DNA of 64,000 bases from an uncultured Prolixibacteraceae bacterium (GTDB taxonomy: Bacteria > Bacteroidota > Bacteroidia > Bacteroidales > Prolixibacteraceae), in NCBI GenBank assembly GCA_937915865.1, contig CALGIG010000076.1:179597-243596 (forward strand), read 5' to 3'. The notes under the pieces were generated by a model. It ran no database searches and was not told where the DNA came from. It was given only the letters and a program-made list of their open reading frames with translations. Positions 27,736 to 36,127 of this stretch are shown here, in pieces. Every line of letters starts with the position of its first letter. Positions within the stretch are counted from its first letter, which is position 1. Position numbers and translations under genes: made by a program.

Positions 27736-27978
27736 ATGAAAACGTCTGGTAGAAACTCTGGGTTCAAAAAGCATTTGAGAACAAGTTTCTCGAATGAAAA
27801 TTTGTGGTTTTATTTTGGCACTAATACTAAAAATAGCGCTTATTCAAAACCTAAGGAAAGCTTCCGAAGCGACTTTGCGAGTGCAAGTCAGGTGACTAAA
27901 AACATGAATGCTAATGATAATCAAGTGCATGGGACTAAAAATAGAACAGCATTCATTGTTGATTGGCAGATATACTGA
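27736..27978 (+). CDS. Small hypothetical protein
   Basis: An 80-residue, Ser/Asn/Lys-rich, basic reading frame with no signal peptide, no membrane segment and no recognised family. Evidence that it is a gene is indirect: ATG shortly after an A-rich stretch, a near -7 box (TACCTTTA) about 115 bases upstream, no competing ORF on either strand, and a strong terminator 24 bases after the stop. It could instead be part of a non-coding transcript ending in that terminator. Confidence 0.4.
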   Translation: MKTSGRNSGFKKHLRTSFSNENLWFYFGTNTKNSAYSKPKESFRSDFASASQVTKNMNANDNQVHGTKNRTAFIVDWQIY

Positions 27979-28001
27979 AAAATGTTAGATCTTTAATCTC
28001 T

Positions 28002-28059
28002 ATTTAAATAAAAGACGTCGTTTGGTAATATTGCAAAATGACGTCTTTTTTATTTAAAT
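28002..28059 (+). terminator. Strong terminator after the 80-residue ORF
   Basis: An 18-bp stem ATTTAAATAAAAGACGTC against its complement with two extra T as a bulge, around a 20-base loop. Because the arms carry A runs on one side and T runs on the other it can act in both directions, but only the rightward small ORF precedes it. Confidence 0.75.
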
Positions 28060-28177
28060 ATTTACCATTCTTACGTTTAACAAATGTTCCATGTATTAAA
28101 TGCCAGTTGAGCCGAGTAAAATTCGAATATTTTTTTGCACAAGTAAAGAAGTTGCCTATTTTTGCAGCCATAAAGTT

Positions 28178-28251
28178 CGGGGTGTAGCGCAGCCTGGTAG
28201 CGTATCCGTCTGGGGGGCGGGGGGTCGCAAGTTCAAATCTTGTCACCCCGA
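28178..28251 (+). tRNA. tRNA-Pro (anticodon GGG)
   Basis: A complete cloverleaf of 74 bases. The acceptor stem is CGGGGTG / CACCCCG, the D arm GCGC-AGCCTGGTA-GCGT, the anticodon stem TCCGT / GCGGG with loop CTGGGGG (anticodon GGG at 28212-28214), and the T arm GCAAG-TTCAAAT-CTTGT, with discriminator A at 28251. The anticodon and T stems include G-T pairs. CCA is not encoded. It decodes CCC and CCU proline codons. Confidence 0.95.
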
Positions 28252-28276
28252 CTTAACAAGGGTAAAACCCATTCAG

Positions 28277-28306
28277 AAGACCGTAAAACATTGTTTTTGC
28301 GGTCTT
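28277..28306 (+). terminator. Terminator of the tRNA-Pro transcript
   Basis: Stem AAGACCGTAAAA / TTTTGCGGTCTT with one G-T pair and a short loop, followed by TTTATTT, 25 bases after the tRNA. Confidence 0.75.
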
Positions 28307-28470
28307 TTTATTTGTGAGCTCCACGCACACATATATTGTTTGCATTGGCACCTTGGGTAACATTGTGTAGGTACACCATTGGCAAGCTATTTAAATCAAC
28401 TTAATTGTACCCGAAAATGACTGATCTCAGCCAATGTGTGTTTAACCTGCGCTGATACATCATTTATCGG

Positions 28471-28771
28471 ATATGAGTATGTTCATTGCCAGCTCTGAGT
28501 GTATCCGGTTAGTGATGAGTATATGTATGAATTGTTCGGGCACATAATTGATTTGTGATGAGTATATGTGTGAAATTTGACGGTACATAATCGGGATGTG
28601 TTGAGTACATAATTGAACTGTTCCGGCACACTACTTATCAGTGATGATTATATGTCTGATTCGTGCGGGCAAATGATTGATTAGAGATAAGTACATGTTT
28701 TTTTCATGATCATACATAATTGATTTACAATCATACACAACTGAATATTGTTACCAGACGACTGACCTGTG
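28471..28771. repeat. Degenerate tandem repeat, 43-bp period
   Basis: Seven successive 43-base units begin at 28471, 28514, 28557, 28600, 28643, 28686 and 28729. The best conserved parts are GATGAGTATATG at the unit start and GGCACATAATTGATT in the second half; each unit also looks like two related half-units of about 21-22 bases. A weaker unit may precede (from about 28428) and one or two follow to about 28857. The period is not a multiple of three and stop codons interrupt all frames, so it is non-coding. It fills most of the 806-base gap between tRNA-Pro and the gene at 29058. Confidence 0.7.
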
Positions 28772-29057
28772 ATCGGAGAACAGTGAACAGCATTGGTACA
28801 CAACTGGTTTGCGATTATACACGATTGGTTGGAAGTTGCCGGATGATATGAATGTGACATCATGTACCGACTATGGTTGGGGGCCATGGATAGCATATTA
28901 TTTGGCTATTTTTTAAGACGTATAGTGGAGTTGTATAATTATAAAAGCGATTTCTATGTGTTACTTAACAGTTTACTTGGTGATGTTGTTAATTTAATTT
29001 ATCTTGGTTGATATAAAATTAAAAATACATATTATTCACCCTTTAACTCCTAATGTA

Positions 29058-29996
29058 ATGAACAATCATCAAACAAGTTTATTAGGCATGTACCTGTCGT
29101 TTAGAGATTTTCAGTCTGCTTATACGGTAATTACCAATCCTCTTCCAAATTATACCGCAAACTTAACTACGTTTCTGAATGCAGTTACGCAGATTCAGGC
29201 GGCTGCTGAGCAACAAAAAATAAGTAAGAAAGGTGTAACTGAAGTCAAAAATAATTTGAAAGATGGCCTTATCGTGGCTACAGTGGATTATGCCCGAAAG
29301 TTGGGCGTTTATGCCAAGTTTACAAACAATACCATCCTGGCTCAGGAAGTAAAGATTACCGAAAGTAAGCTTCGCCGTGTTGGTGACACTGCTGTTAAAG
29401 ACTATGCCCAGATTATGTACGACCGCGCCCAAACCAATGTTGCTGCATTGGCAGCCTATGGCATAACAGCGACTACTCAAACATCATTCCTTAATGCTAT
29501 TAACATCTATAATGCTTCGATTGGCAAACCTGGTGCAACCCGTATAGAAAGTGGCCAGACTACCAAACAACTTGTAAGTTTGTTTAATACCGCCAATAAT
29601 GCGTTAGACAATATGGATGCTGCCGTTGAGATTGTTAGAATATCGCAACCTGCATTTTATACCGGGTACAAAAGCGCCCGCAAGGTTGGAAGAGCGCTGG
29701 GTAGTTCTATTGCAGTTAAAGGTGTAGTTACCGATGCCATTACCGGTGAGTACATTAAAAACGCCAAGCTTTCGTTTGTGCCCGATGGCGTTGCTGCTTT
29801 GGCCGAATCTGACAAGGCTTCGTCAAAGCCTGTTGTTGTTAAGAAGTCGGCTAAAAGGGGTGGTTTTATTGTAAGATCGCTTCAGGCGGGAGTTTACACG
29901 GTTACTATTGAAAGAATTGGTTATGCCAGCCAGGTGACTACTATTATTGTTGCCGATGGCGAGCTTGCCGAATTAAATATCAAGCTTTCGAAATAG
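29058..29996 (+). CDS. Protein with C-terminal carboxypeptidase-regulatory-like domain
   Basis: A 312-residue protein of unknown function. The first 215 residues are predicted to be mainly helical (LLGMYLSFRDFQSAY; a run of Ala/Gln/Lys-rich helices), resembling a long helical bundle. From about residue 220 a beta-sandwich like the carboxypeptidase regulatory domain begins (AVKGVVTDAITGEYIKNA) and ends GVYTVTIERIGY ... LNIKLSK. No signal peptide is visible, which is odd because this domain normally sits on exported proteins. I chose the ATG at 29058; an upstream ATG at 29004 gives a non-conserved-looking leader. A terminator follows. Confidence 0.7.
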   Translation: MNNHQTSLLGMYLSFRDFQSAYTVITNPLPNYTANLTTFLNAVTQIQAAAEQQKISKKGVTEVKNNLKDGLIVATVDYARKLGVYAKFTNNTILAQEVKITESKLRRVGDTAVKDYAQIMYDRAQTNVAALAAYGITATTQTSFLNAINIYNASIGKPGATRIESGQTTKQLVSLFNTANNALDNMDAAVEIVRISQPAFYTGYKSARKVGRALGSSIAVKGVVTDAITGEYIKNAKLSFVPDGVAALAESDKASSKPVVVKKSAKRGGFIVRSLQAGVYTVTIERIGYASQVTTIIVADGELAELNIKLSK

Positions 29997-30044
29997 GCAT
30001 TCGACCATAGAGGTTATTACCTATAAATGGATTGTTATAACAGG

Positions 30045-30060
30045 CCCCGCGAAAGCGGGG
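30045..30060 (+). terminator. Terminator with GAAA tetraloop
   Basis: CCCCGC-GAAA-GCGGGG: a 6-bp GC stem with a GNRA tetraloop, then TTCAGTTTTT. It lies between convergent genes, with terminator polarity for the rightward one. Confidence 0.7.
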
Positions 30061-30126
30061 TTCAGTTTTTGGGGCAAATCGGGAATTATTTTCTGAGTTT
30101 TTTTCCTTCGGGGGACTTTCAGCGAA

Positions 30127-32784
30127 TTAGATGGCCTTTATTATATTTAAAAAATCTTCCAATTTGTATGCGCCAACAACCGTCCGTCTTTCGTAAACCA
30201 TGAAATAGCGATAATTATTTCCTGCTTTACCTGCCCAAAGCCCGCCAAGCCTGATTTTGGATTCTGCATCTAAATGGTCGCCTTTTGTTTCCAATAAAAT
30301 TATTTTTCCACTTTTAGCCTGAATTATAAAATCGGGGTAATGATTTACAAAACCGTTAATTCTAAATCCTTTACGCTCAATATTCCTTGTCCAGAATGCA
30401 ATGTTTTGCATATTGGCAATTTCATTAATTACCCTTGACTCAAAATCATTCATTTTGCCTTCTTTCTCGTAGAGCGATTTTGCAATGTCTTTTGACGTAT
30501 CGCCGGGCAAGATATTTTTTGGCAATTGGAATGATGGCTTAATAAAAACCTTATCCGTGTCTAAATAGTCTTTGAATTTCTTTTCTGCATATTGTTCCGA
30601 AAGGGATTTAATTTTCGCCTTTATTTTGTCGGTATAAGAGTATTTTTGGTTGTAAAAATCAGAAAAACGCTCATCATTAAAGTCTTCTAAAATCCGATTG
30701 ATGTACTTTTCAATTTCTTTATCAGGAATTGGATACATATTCCCGATAACATCCATAATGAATTTTGTAGTAGTTTTTATTCGGCTATCTTTCCGTGCAG
30801 GGTCGAGAATGTAAGCCATTATATTTTCTTTAACCAAACCATCGAGCCTTACAAAAGTTGGGGTGTGTTCTTTTTTTGTTTCATCCAGATCGACTTTGTA
30901 GAGTTCCGATGTAATGTTATCGAAGACGATATCAGTAGTTTGTTGACTTAATCGAAAACCTTCTAAAAGATTCTCTTTTTCCAAAGGCAATTCTTCTTCT
31001 TTTTGTCCGAACAAATCATTTGCAGGAACTTTCAAATAAAACTGGGGTATGTTTATTTTTTCTGCTTGTTCCTTAAATATGTCTTTGATGGTGTATGTTT
31101 TCACAAGTTGCTGAATTTCGTCAGGCAATGCCGTTGTATGGGTTGCTTCCATTTCAGTGCCGAAAAAGCGGGATTCAAACGTCTCATTTTGCTCAATTGC
31201 AGTTTTCTCAATTTCTGAAAGGATGTCTGAACCTTGAGTTATTTGATTTTCCTGATTCGTATGATTTTCTTCATCCCAATTTATTATTCGACTTGTATCT
31301 ATATCATCTGCAATATTTGAAGAACCCGGTTCCATTGTTTTAGTGGAAGTAAACAAATCCTGAAAATCATTTAATCCTGCTAATCCGGGTCCAGGCAGAG
31401 GTTGTGAGTTGGTAAGTTTGTAATCTCTTTCACTGAACCCCGCTTTATTTAAGCCTTTTACAATGTTCTGCAAAGTGTCCATGAATTTAGACGATGCAGT
31501 TAAAACATAACTAAGGTTTAAAAGTGGAAAGTTGTGTTTCATTACGTAAGGCTGGCGTAAAACCCTGCCTAAGATCTGCTCCACGTCAACTGCCGAGCTT
31601 TTATCTGCCAGTGAAGCTAAAATGTAGGCGAACGGGCAATCCCAGCCTTCTTTCAATGCGTTAATGGTTATGATGTAACGCACTTCGCAATCGCGACTCA
31701 TTAAATCAATTCCTTTAATTTCGTTGATGTTTGCCGTTTTGATTTTGATTTGCTCAACGGGTATTTTTAGTTCAATGAGTTTTTCTTTAAGTTTCTGAAC
31801 GTTCGATTTTTCTTCTTCATCGTTAAGAAAATCCTTGCCGTTTTTGGGTTGCGCCTGGAACAAAACAATCGGACGAATGTATTTACCGCCTTTCTTTTCT
31901 TCATCAATGGCTTGTAATTCCAAACGTTTTTGTAGTTGAAGGGCCGAATTGATTACTTCGGTTTTGTCCTGATGATTGTAAACAATAACAGGAAGTTTTA
32001 CCATATTTTCACGCTTTAACTCCAAAGCGTCAATAAAACTGATGATATTACTGTTGTTGCGAGGCGTTGCAGTAAGGTCGAGGATAAAACAAGGGTTAAA
32101 CTCCTTAAGCATTTCAACGCTTAAATCGGTTTCGGCATTGTGGCTCTCGTCTACAACAACCAACGGATTTAAGAATTGCATTACTTTCATTAACGAGATT
32201 TCTTCGTCTTTGCCCAAAAGCGTTTCAAAAGATTGTAACGAGCCGTTTTGCTCGAAAACTTTACGTCCTTCTTTGTTTGCCGTGCGGATGCTGTCGAAGC
32301 TCAGGACGAAAATATTCAGTTGCTCCTTTACCGAAGTTGCATTAAACCCGCTTCCCTGAAGTAAAGTGGGTTTATCGAACACTTCTACTTTGTTTCCGAA
32401 ATACGAATTGATTTTCTGACGGTAAGGGTGCGAAGTATCTTTAAGGTTTTTAATGGTTTGTTCTAAAATAGTGATTGACGGAACAAGCCAAACAACAGCC
32501 TTTGGTCGGTCGTAATCGAATGCGTCAAAAATTATTTTTATGGCGTTGCATGCAATAAATGTTTTACCTCCTGCGGTTGGTACCTTAACGCAAATATGCG
32601 GTACGCGAGGAACATTATTTTTGTATGGTTCGATGGTGGCGCCCAAAAAAGGATAAAGCGGCGTGCGAGGGTGTTTTGCCCAAAAATTATAAAATGCTTC
32701 TTTCGTGTTTTTGGTTTCCTGTATGTGTTCCAAAAATAACGAGAGGTCGTTTATTACTTGCTGTTGATAGGATTTAAGTTCCAT
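30127..32784 (-). CDS. res: Type III restriction enzyme, Res subunit
   Basis: An 885-residue superfamily 2 helicase-nuclease. Walker A PTAGGKT is at residues 69-75, the DEAD-box equivalent VVVDESHNAET near 209-219, motif III DLTATP near 236-241, and the type III Res motifs NALKEGWDCPFAYILASLAD and VEQILGRVLRQP follow. The C-terminal 90 residues contain a PD-(D/E)xK nuclease (HYPDFIIQ ... ILLETKG). With the methyltransferase at 34544 it forms a type III restriction-modification system: translocation along DNA and cleavage when unmethylated sites meet. It is the last gene of a four-gene operon; its ATG lies one base after the DUF4276 stop. All motifs look intact, so activity is likely. Confidence 0.93.
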   Translation of the reverse strand: MELKSYQQQVINDLSLFLEHIQETKNTKEAFYNFWAKHPRTPLYPFLGATIEPYKNNVPRVPHICVKVPTAGGKTFIACNAIKIIFDAFDYDRPKAVVWLVPSITILEQTIKNLKDTSHPYRQKINSYFGNKVEVFDKPTLLQGSGFNATSVKEQLNIFVLSFDSIRTANKEGRKVFEQNGSLQSFETLLGKDEEISLMKVMQFLNPLVVVDESHNAETDLSVEMLKEFNPCFILDLTATPRNNSNIISFIDALELKRENMVKLPVIVYNHQDKTEVINSALQLQKRLELQAIDEEKKGGKYIRPIVLFQAQPKNGKDFLNDEEEKSNVQKLKEKLIELKIPVEQIKIKTANINEIKGIDLMSRDCEVRYIITINALKEGWDCPFAYILASLADKSSAVDVEQILGRVLRQPYVMKHNFPLLNLSYVLTASSKFMDTLQNIVKGLNKAGFSERDYKLTNSQPLPGPGLAGLNDFQDLFTSTKTMEPGSSNIADDIDTSRIINWDEENHTNQENQITQGSDILSEIEKTAIEQNETFESRFFGTEMEATHTTALPDEIQQLVKTYTIKDIFKEQAEKINIPQFYLKVPANDLFGQKEEELPLEKENLLEGFRLSQQTTDIVFDNITSELYKVDLDETKKEHTPTFVRLDGLVKENIMAYILDPARKDSRIKTTTKFIMDVIGNMYPIPDKEIEKYINRILEDFNDERFSDFYNQKYSYTDKIKAKIKSLSEQYAEKKFKDYLDTDKVFIKPSFQLPKNILPGDTSKDIAKSLYEKEGKMNDFESRVINEIANMQNIAFWTRNIERKGFRINGFVNHYPDFIIQAKSGKIILLETKGDHLDAESKIRLGGLWAGKAGNNYRYFMVYERRTVVGAYKLEDFLNIIKAI

Positions 32785-32785
32785 G

Positions 32786-33439
32786 TTAAACTTTTTCTAA
32801 TTTAGAAATCCATTCATTAAATCGAGGACATTTTGTTCTTATTATTTCTAATCCTGTCATTTCTGCAATGTCAATGCCATTTGTTGTTTTGCTATATTTA
32901 ACGAATATTCGCTTTAGCCGATGTGAAGGAGAAGTTTCTTTCCCATCATTAATAATCTCAGGATTATCTGTAGAATTTATGGTTTCCAAAAGATAGTTGT
33001 AATCTTTAAACTCCTTTTGTTCATATAGTTCATCAAACGCATCCAGCTCACAAAAGAGCAGGCCCTCAAATTCATGTAGTTGAATATAAGGAATAAAACG
33101 GTATCTGCCTGCTTCGTTAATATCAGCTAACATTCCAGTCTCTAAAAAGGCTAGCCGTTGATTTTTATCTGCAATTTTTAACGATTCGTTCCAATGAGGC
33201 AGAAGATGTTTATCCTCAATACCATAGTAATCGATTAGAAGGGTAACATAAACGGAGGGATCAAATAGATAATTTTCAATTTGACGTTTTAATGCTGGCC
33301 AGGATACCATACCACCCCCCGATTTTTTAATTTTGGGGTTTTCAATTGAGATGCGATAGTTTAAAAAATGAGGTTTTAAAACACTATCGCAAAATCTTTG
33401 CTCAGTTGGTCCTTCACCAATTACAATAATTCGTTTCAT
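32786..33439 (-). CDS. DUF4276 TOPRIM-like protein
   Basis: A 217-residue protein of the DUF4276 family. It begins with a TOPRIM-like strand and acidic motif (IIVIGEGPTEQRF), has a second acidic position in LLIDYYGIED, and carries the family hallmark LHEFEGLLF. DUF4276 proteins usually occur next to AAA ATPases and are predicted nucleases by analogy with OLD-family TOPRIM domains; catalysis has not been read from sequence. Its ATG overlaps the stop of the ATPase gene by four bases (ATGA at 33436-33439), so the two are translationally coupled, and it is followed after one base by res. Confidence 0.85.
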   Translation of the reverse strand: MKRIIVIGEGPTEQRFCDSVLKPHFLNYRISIENPKIKKSGGGMVSWPALKRQIENYLFDPSVYVTLLIDYYGIEDKHLLPHWNESLKIADKNQRLAFLETGMLADINEAGRYRFIPYIQLHEFEGLLFCELDAFDELYEQKEFKDYNYLLETINSTDNPEIINDGKETSPSHRLKRIFVKYSKTTNGIDIAEMTGLEIIRTKCPRFNEWISKLEKV

Positions 33440-34533
33440 TTTGAAAATGGTTGAGCAGAGTTAATAATATTGCGTTCCCACAATTCTCCAAGAGGAGAAT
33501 CTTCCAGCCATTTTTGTAACTTCTCAGAATCTAATTTTTGGAAAACAGATTGATTATCTTCTCTGTCAACAGCAAATACCTGATCGGGAGAAAAACAATC
33601 GACTAAATTCACCGATTGAGTAGAAATAATGATTTGTGTTTCATGTGAGATTGCTTCGATTAACCCTGCTAATTTCGAAATAGCATGTGGATGCAGCCCT
33701 AATTCGGGTTCGTCAATAATTATTACGCTTGGGGGCGAAGGTTGCATAAGTACAGTGGCCAATGCAATAAAACGAAGTGTTCCATCAGAAAACTGATAAG
33801 CCGAAAATTCAGATTCCAAATCACCATTATCGACCCACCGAAGCTCTATTTCGTTAGGTTTGAGCTGGCGGGGTTCGAGGATAAGACGATCGATGTATGG
33901 TGCTACCGATTGAATGGTTCGTTCCAATCGGGCAAATATTTTGGGATGCACTTTTTTTAGGAGAAAAAGAAAGGCTGGCAAGTTGCGACCATCACTTCTC
34001 AGAAACCTATTGTCATTAATATCACATGCTCTACGCAACATCGAGGTTGATGAAGTATCGTGAAAATGGTAAATCTGCAAGTTCGAGAGATAATCGTTTA
34101 AATAATCATATCTATATCCATTTTGAGTTGGCAAAACACTCTCAAGGCTATTCTTGAAATTAAAATAATTTAAATAATCGCTCTCGTTGGTTACATTGTA
34201 ACCAAACCCTTCCTCTTCTATAAACAAACCACCCTCACGGGTAGGGGCAAGTTTAAACCAATACCCATTGTTATTCTTTTTATCCTTTGTAAAATATAGT
34301 TTGCCATATAGTTGTTCGGTATGTTTACGGCCAAAGTATAAGAGATTATCGGCCTTCTCTTCGATAACAAAACGTTGGAGTTGCTGATTTAAAATGGCAT
34401 GAAGTAATTTAAAAAATGATATAAAATTACTCTTGCCAGAGCCATTGCTGCCAATAAAAACATTAACATGACCAAGCTTTAGGTTGGCGCTACGAATGGA
34501 CTTAAATCCTTCTATTTGTATGTATTCTATCAT
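33436..34533 (-). CDS. AAA family ATPase (SMC/RecF-like, AAA_21)
   Basis: A 365-residue ABC-type AAA ATPase. MIEYIQIEGFKSIRSANL is the typical N-terminus, Walker A GSNGSGKSN follows at about residues 29-37, the ABC-signature-like FSDGTLRF lies near 235, Walker B IIIDEPELGLHP near 260, and the switch region IIISTQSVNL after that. It lacks the coiled coils of SMC proteins and has no fused TOPRIM domain; the DUF4276 gene supplies one in trans, as in the split ATPase/TOPRIM pairs linked to phage defence. I start at the ATG at 34533, ten bases after the methyltransferase stop; a TTG at 34542 would add three residues. It belongs to the four-gene operon. Confidence 0.88.
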   Translation of the reverse strand: MIEYIQIEGFKSIRSANLKLGHVNVFIGSNGSGKSNFISFFKLLHAILNQQLQRFVIEEKADNLLYFGRKHTEQLYGKLYFTKDKKNNNGYWFKLAPTREGGLFIEEEGFGYNVTNESDYLNYFNFKNSLESVLPTQNGYRYDYLNDYLSNLQIYHFHDTSSTSMLRRACDINDNRFLRSDGRNLPAFLFLLKKVHPKIFARLERTIQSVAPYIDRLILEPRQLKPNEIELRWVDNGDLESEFSAYQFSDGTLRFIALATVLMQPSPPSVIIIDEPELGLHPHAISKLAGLIEAISHETQIIISTQSVNLVDCFSPDQVFAVDREDNQSVFQKLDSEKLQKWLEDSPLGELWERNIINSAQPFSK

Positions 34534-34543
34534 AGCTTGCAAG

Positions 34544-36127
34544 TTAAAATCGTGTTATATCTCTTGGTATCTTCTTGAAAATAATCTGATGCCTGGTCGT
34601 GAAATCCTTAGTAAGCAGGCAATTATCGGCATAAATAACGTATTGCTCCGCTTTCGTTTTCATGGTTGCCAAAAAAGTATGGTCGAGCGTGGTTACTTTG
34701 TCTTTCTCGTAGTTGAAGTAGTAAGCAGTGTCGTTGTGTTTGCCTAGAAAGAAGGAGTTTTCCTTAACTCCCTCTCCTTTGGAGAGGGCTGGGGAGAGGC
34801 TACTTTTCGTTTCGGAGTACCACACGTATTGACGAATTTTTTCCACACCAATCGTTTCGTTCAGGTTGCCATCTTCGTTGAAAAGAGGTTGACCCAACTC
34901 GTAAAAGTCGAAACTACCGCCGGTGCTTTCTACTGCCTTACTGCCATCGCCATAACCATTCATCACCCGTTTTACACGCTCTGCTGTTATATTTTCGGCA
35001 TATTTTTCCATCTCAATTAAAATGAATTTGCGGTTGCCTCCATCTTGTTTGTTGAGATTACAAACGGCGTGGGCTGTGGTGCCTGAACCAGCGAAGGAAT
35101 CAAGAACAATTGAGTTTTTACAAGTTGCTAGTTGTAAAATATGGTCTATAAGTTTTGTGGGTTTTGGTGTTGAAAATCCCTTTTTGTTATCTAAAAATAT
35201 TTCCATTTCATCGGCGGCATCTTTATTGGTCGTGTCACAAATAATTGAACGGAAAACTTTATCTTCAGGCATTCTCACTTTTCTAACTACTGTGTAGCCA
35301 CCAGCTTTATTTTTAATAAAATTCACATTCCCTTTTTCCAATTCACTATCAAAAGTTGTTTTTGAAATTTGCCATGTTCCGTCTTTTATAACTGAACCAT
35401 CAGGGCAAATCACATCATAAATTATAGGATTATTCAATCCGGGTCTAGATAATGTATCCCAATAAAATCTGCCTTCATTATCGCTTTCTCTGTATCTTTT
35501 TAAATAATCGCCTTCGTAAGCAACTCTCCATTTTTCCTTTTGAAAGAATTTATCTTTCACATAGCATAATATGTATTCATGGTCGACAGCTACATAAAAT
35601 GAGTCATTCCCTCCACCTTTACGCTTCTGCCAAATCATATTTGAAACAATGTTTGCACCTCCAAAAATTTCATCACAAACTAATTTCAAATTGGCTTGCT
35701 CATTGTCATCAATCGAAATAAATATAGCTCCATCATCAGCCAGCAATTTATGAAGCAACTTTAAGCGTGGGTACATCATGCAGAGCCATTTGTCGTGGCG
35801 TGTAAGGTCTTCAGCTTCTTTTCCAACCACTTGCCCAAGCCATTTCTTAATTTTGGGGTCGTTTACATTGTCGTTGTATATCCAACTTTCGTTTCCGGTG
35901 TTGTAGGGTGGGTCAATGTAGATGCACTTTATTTTTCCTTCATATTCGGGCAATAGTGATTTTAGGGCTTCGAGGTTATCTCCGTGAATTATTTTGTTCC
36001 CGCTTTTTGTTTCGGTTTGGGTTTGTTGTCCGTTGTCAAATCCGTAGGAATGTTCCAATATTTTAAACGGAACGTCAATATGATGATTTATAACCTTCTC
36101 CTTCCCTATCCAATGTAATGTTGGCAT
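34544..36127 (-). CDS. mod: Type III DNA methyltransferase, Mod subunit
   Basis: A 527-residue beta-class adenine methyltransferase. The catalytic DPPY is at residues 72-75 (IDPPYNTGNE) and the SAM-binding motif VLDSFAGSGTT at 341-351, in the beta-class order; the target-recognition region lies between, about 165-320. It methylates one strand of an asymmetric site and gives the Res subunit its specificity. At 527 residues it is on the short side for type III Mod (often 600-650). Residues 443-457 (SLSPALSKGEGVKEN) are encoded by a REP-like palindrome and look like a late insertion. It is the first gene of the operon mod, ATPase, DUF4276, res. Confidence 0.92.
   Translation of the reverse strand: MPTLHWIGKEKVINHHIDVPFKILEHSYGFDNGQQTQTETKSGNKIIHGDNLEALKSLLPEYEGKIKCIYIDPPYNTGNESWIYNDNVNDPKIKKWLGQVVGKEAEDLTRHDKWLCMMYPRLKLLHKLLADDGAIFISIDDNEQANLKLVCDEIFGGANIVSNMIWQKRKGGGNDSFYVAVDHEYILCYVKDKFFQKEKWRVAYEGDYLKRYRESDNEGRFYWDTLSRPGLNNPIIYDVICPDGSVIKDGTWQISKTTFDSELEKGNVNFIKNKAGGYTVVRKVRMPEDKVFRSIICDTTNKDAADEMEIFLDNKKGFSTPKPTKLIDHILQLATCKNSIVLDSFAGSGTTAHAVCNLNKQDGGNRKFILIEMEKYAENITAERVKRVMNGYGDGSKAVESTGGSFDFYELGQPLFNEDGNLNETIGVEKIRQYVWYSETKSSLSPALSKGEGVKENSFFLGKHNDTAYYFNYEKDKVTTLDHTFLATMKTKAEQYVIYADNCLLTKDFTTRHQIIFKKIPRDITRF
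34757..34801. repeat. REP-like palindrome inside the methyltransferase gene
   Basis: CCCTCTCC-TTT-GGAGAGGG (34770-34788) is a perfect 8-bp stem followed by CTGGGGAGAGGC. It matches the element at 2227-2255 in order and orientation. It is in frame and adds about 15 residues to the methyltransferase between two predicted strands of the C-terminal region. Confidence 0.7.

Noticed and set aside
28471..28771. Possible CRISPR array
   Set aside because: Units are contiguous, all parts vary, and there is no conserved repeat alternating with unique spacers; no cas gene is nearby.
28681..28896. A 71-codon minus-strand ORF with repeated NQLC phrases
   Set aside because: It is a reading of the 43-bp repeats; the period shifts frame and the upstream sequence has no start signals.
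32786..34533. The ATPase-DUF4276 pair as a PARIS system
   Set aside because: PARIS AriB belongs to DUF4435; here the partner has DUF4276 motifs (HEFEGLLF), so it is a related design rather than PARIS itself.
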